Assembly: GCA_963817435.1 (NCBI GenBank)
Contig: CAWFNY010000002.1
Location: forward strand, 496,001-560,000
DNA length: 64,000 bases
Direction of reading: 5' to 3'
DNA from: JADJOM01 sp963817435
GTDB taxonomy: Bacteria; Gemmatimonadota; Gemmatimonadetes; Gemmatimonadales; GWC2-71-9
Positions 15,343 through 23,991 of this stretch are shown here, one piece after another. Below the pieces are notes generated by a model. It saw only the letters and a list, made by a program, of their open reading frames with translations. It was not told where the DNA came from and ran no database searches. Position 1 is the stretch's first letter. Each line of letters starts with the position of its first letter. The translations under genes and the position numbers were made by a program.

Positions 15343-18318
15343 ATGTCGCCGCGTCATCGTGTCCATCGTCCCGCATCCCGCGCCCTGCTTCACTTCCTGA
15401 CCAATCCCGTCGTCGTGATTGCCGCGATCGGCGCGTCGGGGCTGGCCTCCTGCAATCAGGAGCATCCGGCCGCCCCGGTGGCGCAGTACCCGGCCCATCT
15501 CGCGGCCCTCACTTCCTCGCTCGCCGACCCCGGCTTCGAGGCCGGTGGTGGCGGCTGGCAGAGCATCGGGCTGGCGGGCCGGACGATCGTCACCACGCAG
15601 GCGCATGGCGGCACCCATGCCCTGCAGGTGTCGGCCAACCGGAACTACAACCGCGCCGTCTACCAGGATCTGCAGCTTGGCAACGGCGCGGACTACGATG
15701 CCGAGATCTGGGTGCAGGTGAGTTCGCTCGCGGCGGGCGGGCGCCTGGAGCTGCTCTGGCTCAACGCAGGCGGGCTCCCTGAGATCCTCCCGCCGGCCGC
15801 CCTGCTGCGCACCGATCTGGTCGGAACGCTGACCGGGTCGGCGGGATGGACCCGGCTCAGCGGGCGCCTCACGGCACCGCCCGGTGCGGTCGCCGTCCGC
15901 CTCAATCTGGTGGTTCCCCGCGAGACGGATGGCAGCGGCACGGCGTGGTTCGACGATGCGCAGTTCACCGAGGTGGTGGCGCCGCCCTCGGACTTGGTCG
16001 CGCCCGCGATCTCCATCACGGCGCCCGTGCCCGGCGCGGTACTCTCGGGAGTCACCCGCTTCATGGCCGATGCCACCGACAACGTCGGTGTGACCGGCGT
16101 CCAGTTCACCGTCGACGGCGCGGCGGCCGGCGCCGAAGTGACCACCGCACCCTGGGAGTTGTCGTTCAACACGTCGGTCCTCGCCGACGGCCCGCACACG
16201 ATCGCCGCGGTCGCCCGCGACGCCGCCGGCAACCACACCACCGCCGCCGGGATCGGCTTCCAGACGCAGCAGCCACAGAATCTGTTGAGCGATCCGGGGT
16301 TCGAGGCGGGGGGAACCGGCTGGCACAACATCGGGATGGCCGGACGGAGTGTCGTGACGACCGCCCCGCACAGCGGCGCGAAGGCGGTACAGCTGGTGGT
16401 GAACAACCGGTACGTGCGGAGCATCTACCAGGACGTCCCCGTGCTGGCGGGGGCCAGCTACGATTTCGGCATCTGGACGCGGACCAGTGGCCTCGGCGGC
16501 GCCGGTGCCGGGATCGAGCTGCTCTGGCTCAACGCCCCGGGGCTGCCGGAGGTGCCACCCCCCGCCTCGATACTCGTCCGCGACCTGCTCACCCGGCAGA
16601 CGGGCACTCAGCCGTGGACACCGGTGAACCAGTCCTCGCTGGCGCCGCCGGGCAGCGCCGTACTGCGGGTCGTCGCGACCGTCTCCGCCGAGCCTGACAA
16701 CTCCGGCTGGGCCTGGTTCGACGACGCCACGCTGAGTTCGGCTTCGGCGCCGACGGGGGACACCGAGGCGCCGGCGGTGAGCCTCACTTCACCCGCGCCT
16801 GGAAGCACCGTCGCCGGCAATGTCGATCTCGTGGCAAGCGCCAGCGACAACGTGGGCGTCGCCGGCGTGCAGTTTCAGGTGGATGGCGTGAACGCGGGAA
16901 CGGAGGATCTCGTCGCCCCCTTCCGGCTCAGCCTGGATTCGCCGCTGCTGGCTGACGGCGACCACGTCTTCACGGCCGTCGCGCGGGACCATGCGGGGAA
17001 CCACGCGACCTCCACGCCGGTTGCGGTTCACGTTCAGAACATCGGACGGCCCAACGTCGTCGTGATCCTGAGCGACGACCAGCGCTACGACCTGATGCCC
17101 TACCTGCCGCTCACCACGGCCCTGCTGCAGGCGGAGCGCGTCGACTTCGCCCAGGCGTTCGCCACCACCCCGCTCTGCTGCCCGACCCGGGCGAGCCTGC
17201 TCACCGGGCTCTATTCCCACAACACCGGCGTGCTGCAGAACTACCTGCCGAACGGCGGGGCGATCAAGTTCGATCCATCATCCACCATCGCCACCTGGCT
17301 GCTGAATGCCGGGTACCGCACCGGGCTGTATGGCAAGTACCTCAACGCCTACCATCTGATCTCACCCGCGGTGCCGCCCGGCTGGAGCGAGTTCCACGCC
17401 TTTGTGGGCCATGACGACGACGAGTACTACAGCTACACCCTGAACCACAACGGAACGCTTACCAGCTACGGAACCGGGCCACAGGACTACTCCACCGACG
17501 AGCTGTCACGTGAGGCGGCGCAGTTCATCACCTCGACCCCCGCGACCCGGCCGCTCTTCCTCTACTTCACACCCTACGCCCCGCACGCGCCCGCCACGCC
17601 CGCTCCCGGCGACATCGGGACGTTCGCGGGCTTCCCGAAGTGGCGGCCCCGTTCGTACAACGAAGCCGACGTCTCCGACAAGCCGGCCTGGATCAGGGCG
17701 CAGCCGCTGCTGACCGCGGCCGAGATGGCGGCGGAGGATGCCTTCCATGAGCGTCAGCTGGAATCGATGCAGGCGCTCGACCGGTCGGTCTCGAACCTCG
17801 TGGCGGCGCTCAAGCAGAGCGGTCGCTGGAACAGCACGCTGCTGGTCTTCGCCGGTGACAACGGCCTGGTCTGGGGAGAGCACCGCCTGCAGGGCAAGGA
17901 CTGCGTCTATGAGGAATGCGTCCGGGTGCCGCTCTGGGTGCGACTGCCGGGGCAGACGCCACGGGTCGACAGCAGCCTGGTGGGACTGATCGACCTCGCG
18001 CCGACCATCGCGGCGTGGGTGGGCACCACGCCGGCGACCCGGGTGAACGGGCTGAACTTGCTTCCGCTGCTCGCCAGCCCCGCCGCGCCCTGGCGCAGCG
18101 AGATCCTGCTCGAGGAACTCGGCACCACCACGACCATGACGAGCTTTCAGGGGGTACGGACGGCGCGCTATCTGTATGCGGAATACCTGAACGGGGACCG
18201 GGAACTGTACGACCTGGCGGTCGACCGGGACCAGCTCGACAACATCGTCAACGACCCGGCCAACGCGGGGACCATCGCGACGCTGCGGGCGCTGCTCGCC
18301 AATCTGCGCGGGCAGTAG
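15343..18318 (+). CDS. Modular lipoprotein sulfatase with two jelly-roll/Ig-like pairs
   Basis: 991 aa; the ATG at 15343 has GGAGGG 8 nt upstream. An N-terminal membrane segment ends in the lipobox LASC (Cys about residue 37). Residues 50-220 and 315-475 are two similar carbohydrate-binding or discoidin-like units, each opening DPGFEAGG, containing ELLWLNA and ending AWFDDA. Each is followed by an Ig-like domain (residues 225-310 and 485-570) with the repeated ATDNVGV/ASDNVGV...VQF.VDG pattern. The sulfatase domain starts with NVVVILSDDQRYD; CCPTRASLLTG carries the C-x-P-x-R site whose first Cys is normally converted to formylglycine. The metal site continues with FAGDNGLVWGEH. It probably removes sulfate esters from polysaccharides at the cell surface. 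No formylglycine-generating enzyme is in the window. Confidence 0.9.
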   Translation: MSPRHRVHRPASRALLHFLTNPVVVIAAIGASGLASCNQEHPAAPVAQYPAHLAALTSSLADPGFEAGGGGWQSIGLAGRTIVTTQAHGGTHALQVSANRNYNRAVYQDLQLGNGADYDAEIWVQVSSLAAGGRLELLWLNAGGLPEILPPAALLRTDLVGTLTGSAGWTRLSGRLTAPPGAVAVRLNLVVPRETDGSGTAWFDDAQFTEVVAPPSDLVAPAISITAPVPGAVLSGVTRFMADATDNVGVTGVQFTVDGAAAGAEVTTAPWELSFNTSVLADGPHTIAAVARDAAGNHTTAAGIGFQTQQPQNLLSDPGFEAGGTGWHNIGMAGRSVVTTAPHSGAKAVQLVVNNRYVRSIYQDVPVLAGASYDFGIWTRTSGLGGAGAGIELLWLNAPGLPEVPPPASILVRDLLTRQTGTQPWTPVNQSSLAPPGSAVLRVVATVSAEPDNSGWAWFDDATLSSASAPTGDTEAPAVSLTSPAPGSTVAGNVDLVASASDNVGVAGVQFQVDGVNAGTEDLVAPFRLSLDSPLLADGDHVFTAVARDHAGNHATSTPVAVHVQNIGRPNVVVILSDDQRYDLMPYLPLTTALLQAERVDFAQAFATTPLCCPTRASLLTGLYSHNTGVLQNYLPNGGAIKFDPSSTIATWLLNAGYRTGLYGKYLNAYHLISPAVPPGWSEFHAFVGHDDDEYYSYTLNHNGTLTSYGTGPQDYSTDELSREAAQFITSTPATRPLFLYFTPYAPHAPATPAPGDIGTFAGFPKWRPRSYNEADVSDKPAWIRAQPLLTAAEMAAEDAFHERQLESMQALDRSVSNLVAALKQSGRWNSTLLVFAGDNGLVWGEHRLQGKDCVYEECVRVPLWVRLPGQTPRVDSSLVGLIDLAPTIAAWVGTTPATRVNGLNLLPLLASPAAPWRSEILLEELGTTTTMTSFQGVRTARYLYAEYLNGDRELYDLAVDRDQLDNIVNDPANAGTIATLRALLANLRGQ

Positions 18319-18371
18319 CGGAACGACGGTGCCAGAGGGCGGGGCGAGGACGGCCGCGGCCGGTGGTATCG

Positions 18372-20027
18372 CTAGAAGACGTAGCGCTCCACCACCGCCC
18401 CGTCCCGCTCCTCGTGCAGGGTCCGGGTGGCACCGGCGGCCTGCATCGCGGCTGCCAGACTGTCCTGCACGCCGGGCGCGAACGAGAACAGCACCAGCCA
18501 GGCTTCGGGCCCGCCCGCCTGACGAATGCGGCGGACCTCGTTGGTGGCCCAGCCCGGATCGGGCGCGTCCCGCCTGATGCCGAGGGTGTCGGGGCCGAGC
18601 CCGGCGGGTACGCCCACCAGTTCACGCCAGTCGCGATAGGGATAGATCAGGCTGTCGCCCTCTTCGGCGACCGCGTGCCCGCGGCTGGCCGCATGGTAGA
18701 ACGCGCCACCGGTGGAGCTGATCAGGACGCTCCGCTCGTGGACCCGGGTGAGATCGGGATGCGACCAGTCGGTGGTGTAGAACAGCCAGGCCGGCATCGC
18801 GCGGCCGTAGACGTAGATCGCGGCGCCGGGGGCGTGCTCCTGCTCGAGCCTGGCCACCAGCGGGCGCAGGGACTCGCGGTCGAGCGGCTGCTTCCATGCG
18901 CGGATGGCATCGAGTCCGGGCAGCGCCAGGAACGCGGCGGAGACCAGCCCGAGAAGCGGGAGCCGCCATCGGGCGCCGAACCGCTCGCAGATCGCCCAGA
19001 GCCCCGCCGACAGCAGCAGCGTCATCCCCGGCATCGCGAACAGCATGAGTCGGGGCGCGACCGGATAGCGGCGCAGCGTCGAGGCGACGACGGCCAGCGC
19101 GAACGGCACCAGCAGCATCGCCATGACGGCACGGCCGTGACGCCGGGCGAGCGCGAAGCCTCCGAGCACCGTCGGCAGAATCAGCAGGAAGCCCGCCTCC
19201 ACCCGCCAGCGCCCGCCTTCCGAGAGAAACCAGTCCTGCAGACCGCTGCCGACGGCGTGGTCGATCTTGGCATCGAGTTCGGGCAGTGAAGGGCTCAGGA
19301 AGTACGGCACCCAGTAGTGCTGCATGTACGGACTCTCTGCCGTCGCGCGGTAGAGCAGCAGGTACATGGTCCCGAAGACGGCGACCCAGAGCGCGCCACA
19401 GCTGATCAGCCACATCCACCCCCGCGGCGCCCGCCGCACGCCGGCATCCAGCGCGAGGCCAATCCCAACGCCGGCGAGCATGAAGGGCGCCGGCGTGGCG
19501 GCGATCGTGGCCAGGGCCCCCGCCACCAGGAGGCACAGCCATCGGTCGCGCGCCACCGGGCGCTCCCGGACCCTGAGCGCGAGCAGCAGCAGCAGCATCG
19601 CCCACATGGCATCGACACCGTACGGCTTCAGCTCGTTCGCGTAGTAGATCAGCATCGGCGAGAGTGCCGCGGTGAGGACCGCGAGCGTCGCCGGCCACGG
19701 GGGGAGGAGACGGTACGCCACCTTCCGCAGCACGAGCAGCAGCACGACCCCGCCGAGAAAGGGCAGCAGGCGGAGCGCCCGTTCATCGGGACCGGCGATC
19801 AGCGCGGCGAGGCGGGTGAACCAGAGCAGGGGAACGGGCGCGGTCTGATCGGTGTCGAGCGGCAGCAGGAGCTGGCGGAAGCCGCGGGTCAGGATGTTGT
19901 TGGCGAGCATCGCCTCGTCGATCCACAGCGGCCGGGCGTGGACGTACTGGCGGAGCCGGAGCAGCGACCCGACCAGCACGGCACTCCACATGGCCCGGCC
20001 GCTCCAGTCGGGGCGCCCGTCAGGCAT
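18372..20027 (-). CDS. GT-C fold membrane glycosyltransferase (family 39-like)
   Basis: 551 aa with about ten hydrophobic segments. The first extracytoplasmic loop contains RPLWIDEAMLANNI, the DE motif typical of PMT/ArnT-like GT-C enzymes that use polyprenyl-phosphate sugars. A second loop has YYANELKPYG. The C-terminal 170 residues are soluble (AAIYVYGRAMPAWLFYTTDW). It probably transfers a sugar to a lipid or protein on the periplasmic face. Its start overlaps the end of pdxA by 8 bp, so the two are likely co-transcribed. Substrate cannot be inferred. Confidence 0.75.
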   Translation of the reverse strand: MPDGRPDWSGRAMWSAVLVGSLLRLRQYVHARPLWIDEAMLANNILTRGFRQLLLPLDTDQTAPVPLLWFTRLAALIAGPDERALRLLPFLGGVVLLLVLRKVAYRLLPPWPATLAVLTAALSPMLIYYANELKPYGVDAMWAMLLLLLALRVRERPVARDRWLCLLVAGALATIAATPAPFMLAGVGIGLALDAGVRRAPRGWMWLISCGALWVAVFGTMYLLLYRATAESPYMQHYWVPYFLSPSLPELDAKIDHAVGSGLQDWFLSEGGRWRVEAGFLLILPTVLGGFALARRHGRAVMAMLLVPFALAVVASTLRRYPVAPRLMLFAMPGMTLLLSAGLWAICERFGARWRLPLLGLVSAAFLALPGLDAIRAWKQPLDRESLRPLVARLEQEHAPGAAIYVYGRAMPAWLFYTTDWSHPDLTRVHERSVLISSTGGAFYHAASRGHAVAEEGDSLIYPYRDWRELVGVPAGLGPDTLGIRRDAPDPGWATNEVRRIRQAGGPEAWLVLFSFAPGVQDSLAAAMQAAGATRTLHEERDGAVVERYVF

Positions 20028-20967
20028 GCGGGGCCCTCCGCTGGTTCTTGGCGGCGAGCTGGGCCGCGAGCACCAGCGCGGCCCGCATGCTCGACGGGTC
20101 CGCCGTGCCGGTGCCGGCGATGTCGAAGGCGGTGCCGTGATCGGGGGAGGTTCTCGGGAAGGGGAGGCCCAGCGTCACATTCACGCCGCGGCCGAAGGCG
20201 GCGACCTTGATCGCCGTCATGCCGACATCGTGATACGGGGCGAGCACCGCGTCGAACTCGCCCCGCATCGCGCGCACGAAGACGGTGTCGGCCGGAAACG
20301 GCCCGCTGGCGCCCAGCGCCTCGACCGCGGGACGGAGCACCCGCTCTTCCTCGTCGCCGAAGAGGCCGGACTCGCCCGCGTGCGGGTTGAGCGCGCAGAC
20401 CGCGATCCGGGGCTCGGCGATGCCCCACCACTGCTGCAGGGCCGTGCGGGTGACCCGCCCGGTGCGGATCACCTTGTCCGTCGTCAGCAGCGCGGGCACC
20501 GAACGCAGCGGCACGTGGGTCGTGACCAGCACGACGCGGAGCGCATCGGCCGCCAGCATCATGGCGACTTCCACGTCGCCGGCGAGATGCGCCAGCCACT
20601 CGGTGTGACCCGGCCAGCGGAAGCCGGCGAGATTCAGCGCGTGCTTGTGCGCGGGCGCCGTGACGATCGCGTCGGCTTCACCGGCGAGCGCGAGCTTCAC
20701 GGCCATCTCGATGCTCGCACCGGTGATGCGGCCCGCGCGGACCGCGCGCGAGGGGCCAGGCTTGAGCGACGGGGCATCCTCGCCGAAGCCCTCGCCCCAC
20801 GTTCCCACGGCGACGCGGCGCACCGCAGGAATGGCCGCGATCTGGTCCTCGGCGCCGATGGCGATGATATCGGCCTCGAGCGGCTCGGCGAGGGCGCGGA
20901 CGATAATCTCGGGGCCGATGCCGCGCGGGTCACCGAGCGTGACGGCGAGACGGGGACGGAAGCTCAT
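20020..20967 (-). CDS. pdxA: 4-hydroxythreonine-4-phosphate dehydrogenase
   Basis: 315 aa from the ATG at 20967 (MSFRPRLAVTLGDPRGIGPE). Family motifs: TAPAHKHALNLAGFRWPGHTE with the metal-site histidine, HVPLRSVP, ALNPHAGESGLFG, LAPYHDVGMTAIK and SPDHGTAFDIAGTG. It oxidises 4-phosphohydroxy-L-threonine in the DXP-independent branch of pyridoxal phosphate synthesis. No other pdx genes are present. The upstream gene encodes a SurA-like chaperone 124 bp away, an arrangement reminiscent of surA-pdxA in enterobacteria. Confidence 0.95.
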   Translation of the reverse strand: MSFRPRLAVTLGDPRGIGPEIIVRALAEPLEADIIAIGAEDQIAAIPAVRRVAVGTWGEGFGEDAPSLKPGPSRAVRAGRITGASIEMAVKLALAGEADAIVTAPAHKHALNLAGFRWPGHTEWLAHLAGDVEVAMMLAADALRVVLVTTHVPLRSVPALLTTDKVIRTGRVTRTALQQWWGIAEPRIAVCALNPHAGESGLFGDEEERVLRPAVEALGASGPFPADTVFVRAMRGEFDAVLAPYHDVGMTAIKVAAFGRGVNVTLGLPFPRTSPDHGTAFDIAGTGTADPSSMRAALVLAAQLAAKNQRRAPHA

Positions 20968-21091
20968 CGGGCGGGGACCAGGTCGAGTCGGTGAACGATG
21001 CGGCGGGACGCCGGAGACAGGCAAGGGCGGCCCCGGTGGCCGCCCTCCGTGCACTGCAGAAACATGGGCCGGACCGCGCCGCGCATCTCGC

Positions 21092-22441
21092 CTACAGCCG
21101 GATGTCCACGTAGGTCGAGCGGCGGAGCCGATCGAGATAGCGGCGCGTCGCGAGGTCGTCGCTGAGCTTCTTGCGGATCTGCTCCTTCACATCCTCGTAG
21201 CGGATCGCCCCTTCGGTCCGGCGATTGGTCACCTGCAGCACGACGTATTTCCGCCTGAGGCCCATCGCCTTCCGGATCGCGAAGGGAGGCACCACCTGGC
21301 CGCTGTCCGCCGTTCCGATGCCATCCTTGTACTCATCCGGCAACTGCGTCACCGGCACGTCGTCCGCATCGCGCTCCTCACCCGGATCGTGATACAGGCG
21401 GCTGAGGGAATCGAACGAGACACCCTGGCGCAGCTCGACCGCGACGCGCTGGGCGAGGGAGTCCGCGCTGTCGGCATCCGCGGCCACGATTTCCGGCATG
21501 ATGAGAATGTGCCGCGCCTGCACTTCCGCCGGCTGGACCCGCTCCACCTGGATGATGTGGAAGCCGAACGGCGTTTCGACCGGATCGGAGATGATGCCCG
21601 GCTTGAGCCGGAACACGATGGCGTCGAATTCCGGCACCATGACGCCCCGGCGGAACCACCCCAGATCGCCTCCCTGGTCCTTGCTGGCGGGGTCCTGGGA
21701 GAAGCGCTTGGCCGCCGTGGCGAAGTCGGCGCCCTTGCGCAGCTCGCCGACGATGGAGTCGGCCTGCGCCAGGGCACGGTCGCGCGCGGGCGCCGCGGCC
21801 CTGGGCGAGATGATGATGTTGCGGAAGGAGATCGTCGCCGGGCGGGCGGGGAGCTGATCCTGGTACTGGTCGAAATACGCCCGCATCTCCCGCTCCGTCG
21901 GCTGCACCGGCTTCAGCTTGCCGTCATCCTTCAGCTTGCTGAGCAGCCGGTTGCGGAGTGCCGCCTTCCGCTGGCTGTCGGTGAGCCAGCGCCGGAACTC
22001 CTCCGGCGTCTGGAAGCCGGAGCGCGCGAGTTCGTTGCGGAAGTCGACCTCGGAGGTGAAGCGCTGGCGCACGTTGCGGAACTGCTGCTCCACGCCATCC
22101 GAAATCTCGGTATCGCTCACCTTGATCGTCGTGTCGCGCTGGGCCACCTGCACCATGACCTCGGCGTCGATCAGATCGGAGATCACCTGGCGGCAGAGAT
22201 CGTGGAACTCGCTGAGCGTCTTCGGCACCTGCCCGTTCTGGGCGCGCTGCGTGAAGATCTCCTCCTCGACCTGGGAGGCGAGGATCGGGACGTCACCCGC
22301 CACCGCCACGACGCGGTCCACCACGCCGGGCAGGGTGTCGCAGTGGAATCCGCTCGGCTGCTCGGGCTGCTGCTGGGCCACGGCGGCGCCGGCAAGCAGC
22401 AGCGCGGCGCCGGCGAGGAGCACGGGGCGCATCATGCTCAC
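21092..22441 (-). CDS. SurA-like periplasmic peptidyl-prolyl isomerase
   Basis: 449 aa with a signal peptide (MMRPVLLAGAALLLAGAAVA). A SurA N-terminal chaperone domain (VVDRVVAVAGDVPILASQVE...) is followed by a parvulin domain (FATAAKRFSQDPASKDQGGDLGWF and SDPVETPFGFHIIQV, residues about 195-300) and a second, weaker parvulin-like unit (ARHILIMPE...). SurA-type proteins escort outer-membrane proteins through the periplasm, so a diderm envelope is implied. The start overlaps the stop of the upstream PpiC lipoprotein gene by 4 bp. Confidence 0.88.
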   Translation of the reverse strand: MSMMRPVLLAGAALLLAGAAVAQQQPEQPSGFHCDTLPGVVDRVVAVAGDVPILASQVEEEIFTQRAQNGQVPKTLSEFHDLCRQVISDLIDAEVMVQVAQRDTTIKVSDTEISDGVEQQFRNVRQRFTSEVDFRNELARSGFQTPEEFRRWLTDSQRKAALRNRLLSKLKDDGKLKPVQPTEREMRAYFDQYQDQLPARPATISFRNIIISPRAAAPARDRALAQADSIVGELRKGADFATAAKRFSQDPASKDQGGDLGWFRRGVMVPEFDAIVFRLKPGIISDPVETPFGFHIIQVERVQPAEVQARHILIMPEIVAADADSADSLAQRVAVELRQGVSFDSLSRLYHDPGEERDADDVPVTQLPDEYKDGIGTADSGQVVPPFAIRKAMGLRRKYVVLQVTNRRTEGAIRYEDVKEQIRKKLSDDLATRRYLDRLRRSTYVDIRL

Positions 22442-23892
22442 GGTTTCCCTGCGGGCGCGGCCGGCGGAGGCGGCGTGAAGGGCGCGGCGCCCGGCGCGGG
22501 CTGATTGGGCACCGGCTGCGGCGCCTGGGCGGCGGAGTCGGCCTTGGCCTTCAGCTCCTGCGCGAGCTCCACCGCGCGGGCGATCCCGGCGGTGTTGACC
22601 TTGTAATTGTCAGGCTGACGCAACACGGCCGCGAGCTGCGGCGGGATCGGCCGGGGTCTGAGCGAGCCCGCGGCGATCCGGTCCCAGTAGCTCTCGACCT
22701 TGATCGCCGCGACGCGGCTCCGGTCGGCGGCGCTGTTGGCGGGATCGGTGATGTCGGCGCCGAAGAGATCGAGGCTCATCCGGAGAGTGTCGATCTGCCC
22801 GCGGTAGCGCGCCATCATCCCCTCCCACTCGACCGGGGCCAGGTGGATGCCGGCGGAATCGGCCTGCTGCAGCAGCAGCTGGTTCTGCGCGATCAGCCGC
22901 GCGAACTGGGTCAGCGAGCTGTCGGGACGCCCCAGCAGGTCGTTCCCCACGCTGGGCCCGAGGGCGGCCACCCAGCGCATGAAGTCCGCGACCGTGAGCG
23001 CGCCGCCATCATAGGTCGCCAGCGTCTTCGTGGAGTGCATCGAGGCGGCCCGATCGGCGAGCGCGGCGCGCATCGACTCCGCGGCACCCGCATCGACCGT
23101 AAGCTTGCGCCGGGCGCCGAGACTGTCGAGGTAGACGGAATCCAGCGTCGCACCGATCCGGTCGCGGGCGTAGTTGACCAGCCGGTCCCGGATCTCGCTG
23201 GCGGGCGGACGGCGGATGATGTGGAAACCGAAGGGAGTCTCGATGACCGGGGTCATCGCGCCCGGCGCGAGCGACCAGCCGGCGCTGTCGAAGGCGGTGA
23301 CCCATTTCCCCTTCGGGGCCGGTTGCAGATAGCCCCCGTCCTTGTTGCTCCCCGGGTCTTCGCTGATCTTCGTGGCGAGCTGCGCGAAATTCGCCCCGCC
23401 CTTGAGCTTCGCATAGGCGGCATCGGCCTTGCGCCGGGCGGCGGCGCGCGCCGGCGGCTCCGCATTGGGCGGCAGCCGGATCAGGATGTGCTGCAGCAGC
23501 CGTTCCTTGTCGGCGATGTAGATGCTGTCGGCGACCCCCGGCGTCATCGGAGCACGGTGGGTCACCAGCGAGTCATGCCAGCGGCTGCCGCGGATCTCCG
23601 CGATCTCGGGCCACATCACCTGGGCAGCCACGCTGGAATCGGTCAGCGGCTTGCCTCCGGCGAGTGCCTGCGCGAAGAGGGTGTGGTCCACCCACATGTT
23701 CGCGATGAAATCGGCCGCATCGCGGGTGAGCGGGACGCCCTTGATCGAGGTCATCATCCTCGCCAGCCGCTCCACCTTGAGCTGCTGCCCGCCCGCTTCG
23801 GCCGCCACCTCGGGCCGCGCGGAAAACATGTCCTTCAGGTTGTCGCACCCCGCCAGCGCCAGCGCCAGCACCACCATCGACCAACGTCGCAT
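22438..23892 (-). CDS. PpiC-type peptidyl-prolyl isomerase lipoprotein
   Basis: 484 aa. A short signal with lipobox LAGC (Cys 16) predicts a lipoprotein. GGGAG precedes the ATG at 23892. The parvulin domain spans residues about 130-240: LQHILIRLPPNAEP, FAQLATKISEDPGSNKDGG, IETPFGFHIIRRP. A helical SurA-like N-terminal segment, a long C-terminal helical region and a Pro/Ala tail (PPPPAAPAGKP) flank it. It is translationally coupled to the SurA-like gene, giving two consecutive periplasmic foldases. Likely role: folding of exported proteins. Confidence 0.85.
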   Translation of the reverse strand: MRRWSMVVLALALAGCDNLKDMFSARPEVAAEAGGQQLKVERLARMMTSIKGVPLTRDAADFIANMWVDHTLFAQALAGGKPLTDSSVAAQVMWPEIAEIRGSRWHDSLVTHRAPMTPGVADSIYIADKERLLQHILIRLPPNAEPPARAAARRKADAAYAKLKGGANFAQLATKISEDPGSNKDGGYLQPAPKGKWVTAFDSAGWSLAPGAMTPVIETPFGFHIIRRPPASEIRDRLVNYARDRIGATLDSVYLDSLGARRKLTVDAGAAESMRAALADRAASMHSTKTLATYDGGALTVADFMRWVAALGPSVGNDLLGRPDSSLTQFARLIAQNQLLLQQADSAGIHLAPVEWEGMMARYRGQIDTLRMSLDLFGADITDPANSAADRSRVAAIKVESYWDRIAAGSLRPRPIPPQLAAVLRQPDNYKVNTAGIARAVELAQELKAKADSAAQAPQPVPNQPAPGAAPFTPPPPAAPAGKP

Positions 23893-23991
23893 GACTGCTC
23901 CCGTCCGATGTTACCTGCCATCCCCGGCCAGTAAGTAAGGAAGGCGCGGGACTCCGCGCCGTCGTCCGCTCCGCCCCCGGAGCGCGGCCGG

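Noticed and set aside
20645..22504. 619-codon plus-strand frame
   Set aside because: Antisense to pdxA and the SurA-like gene; no motifs.
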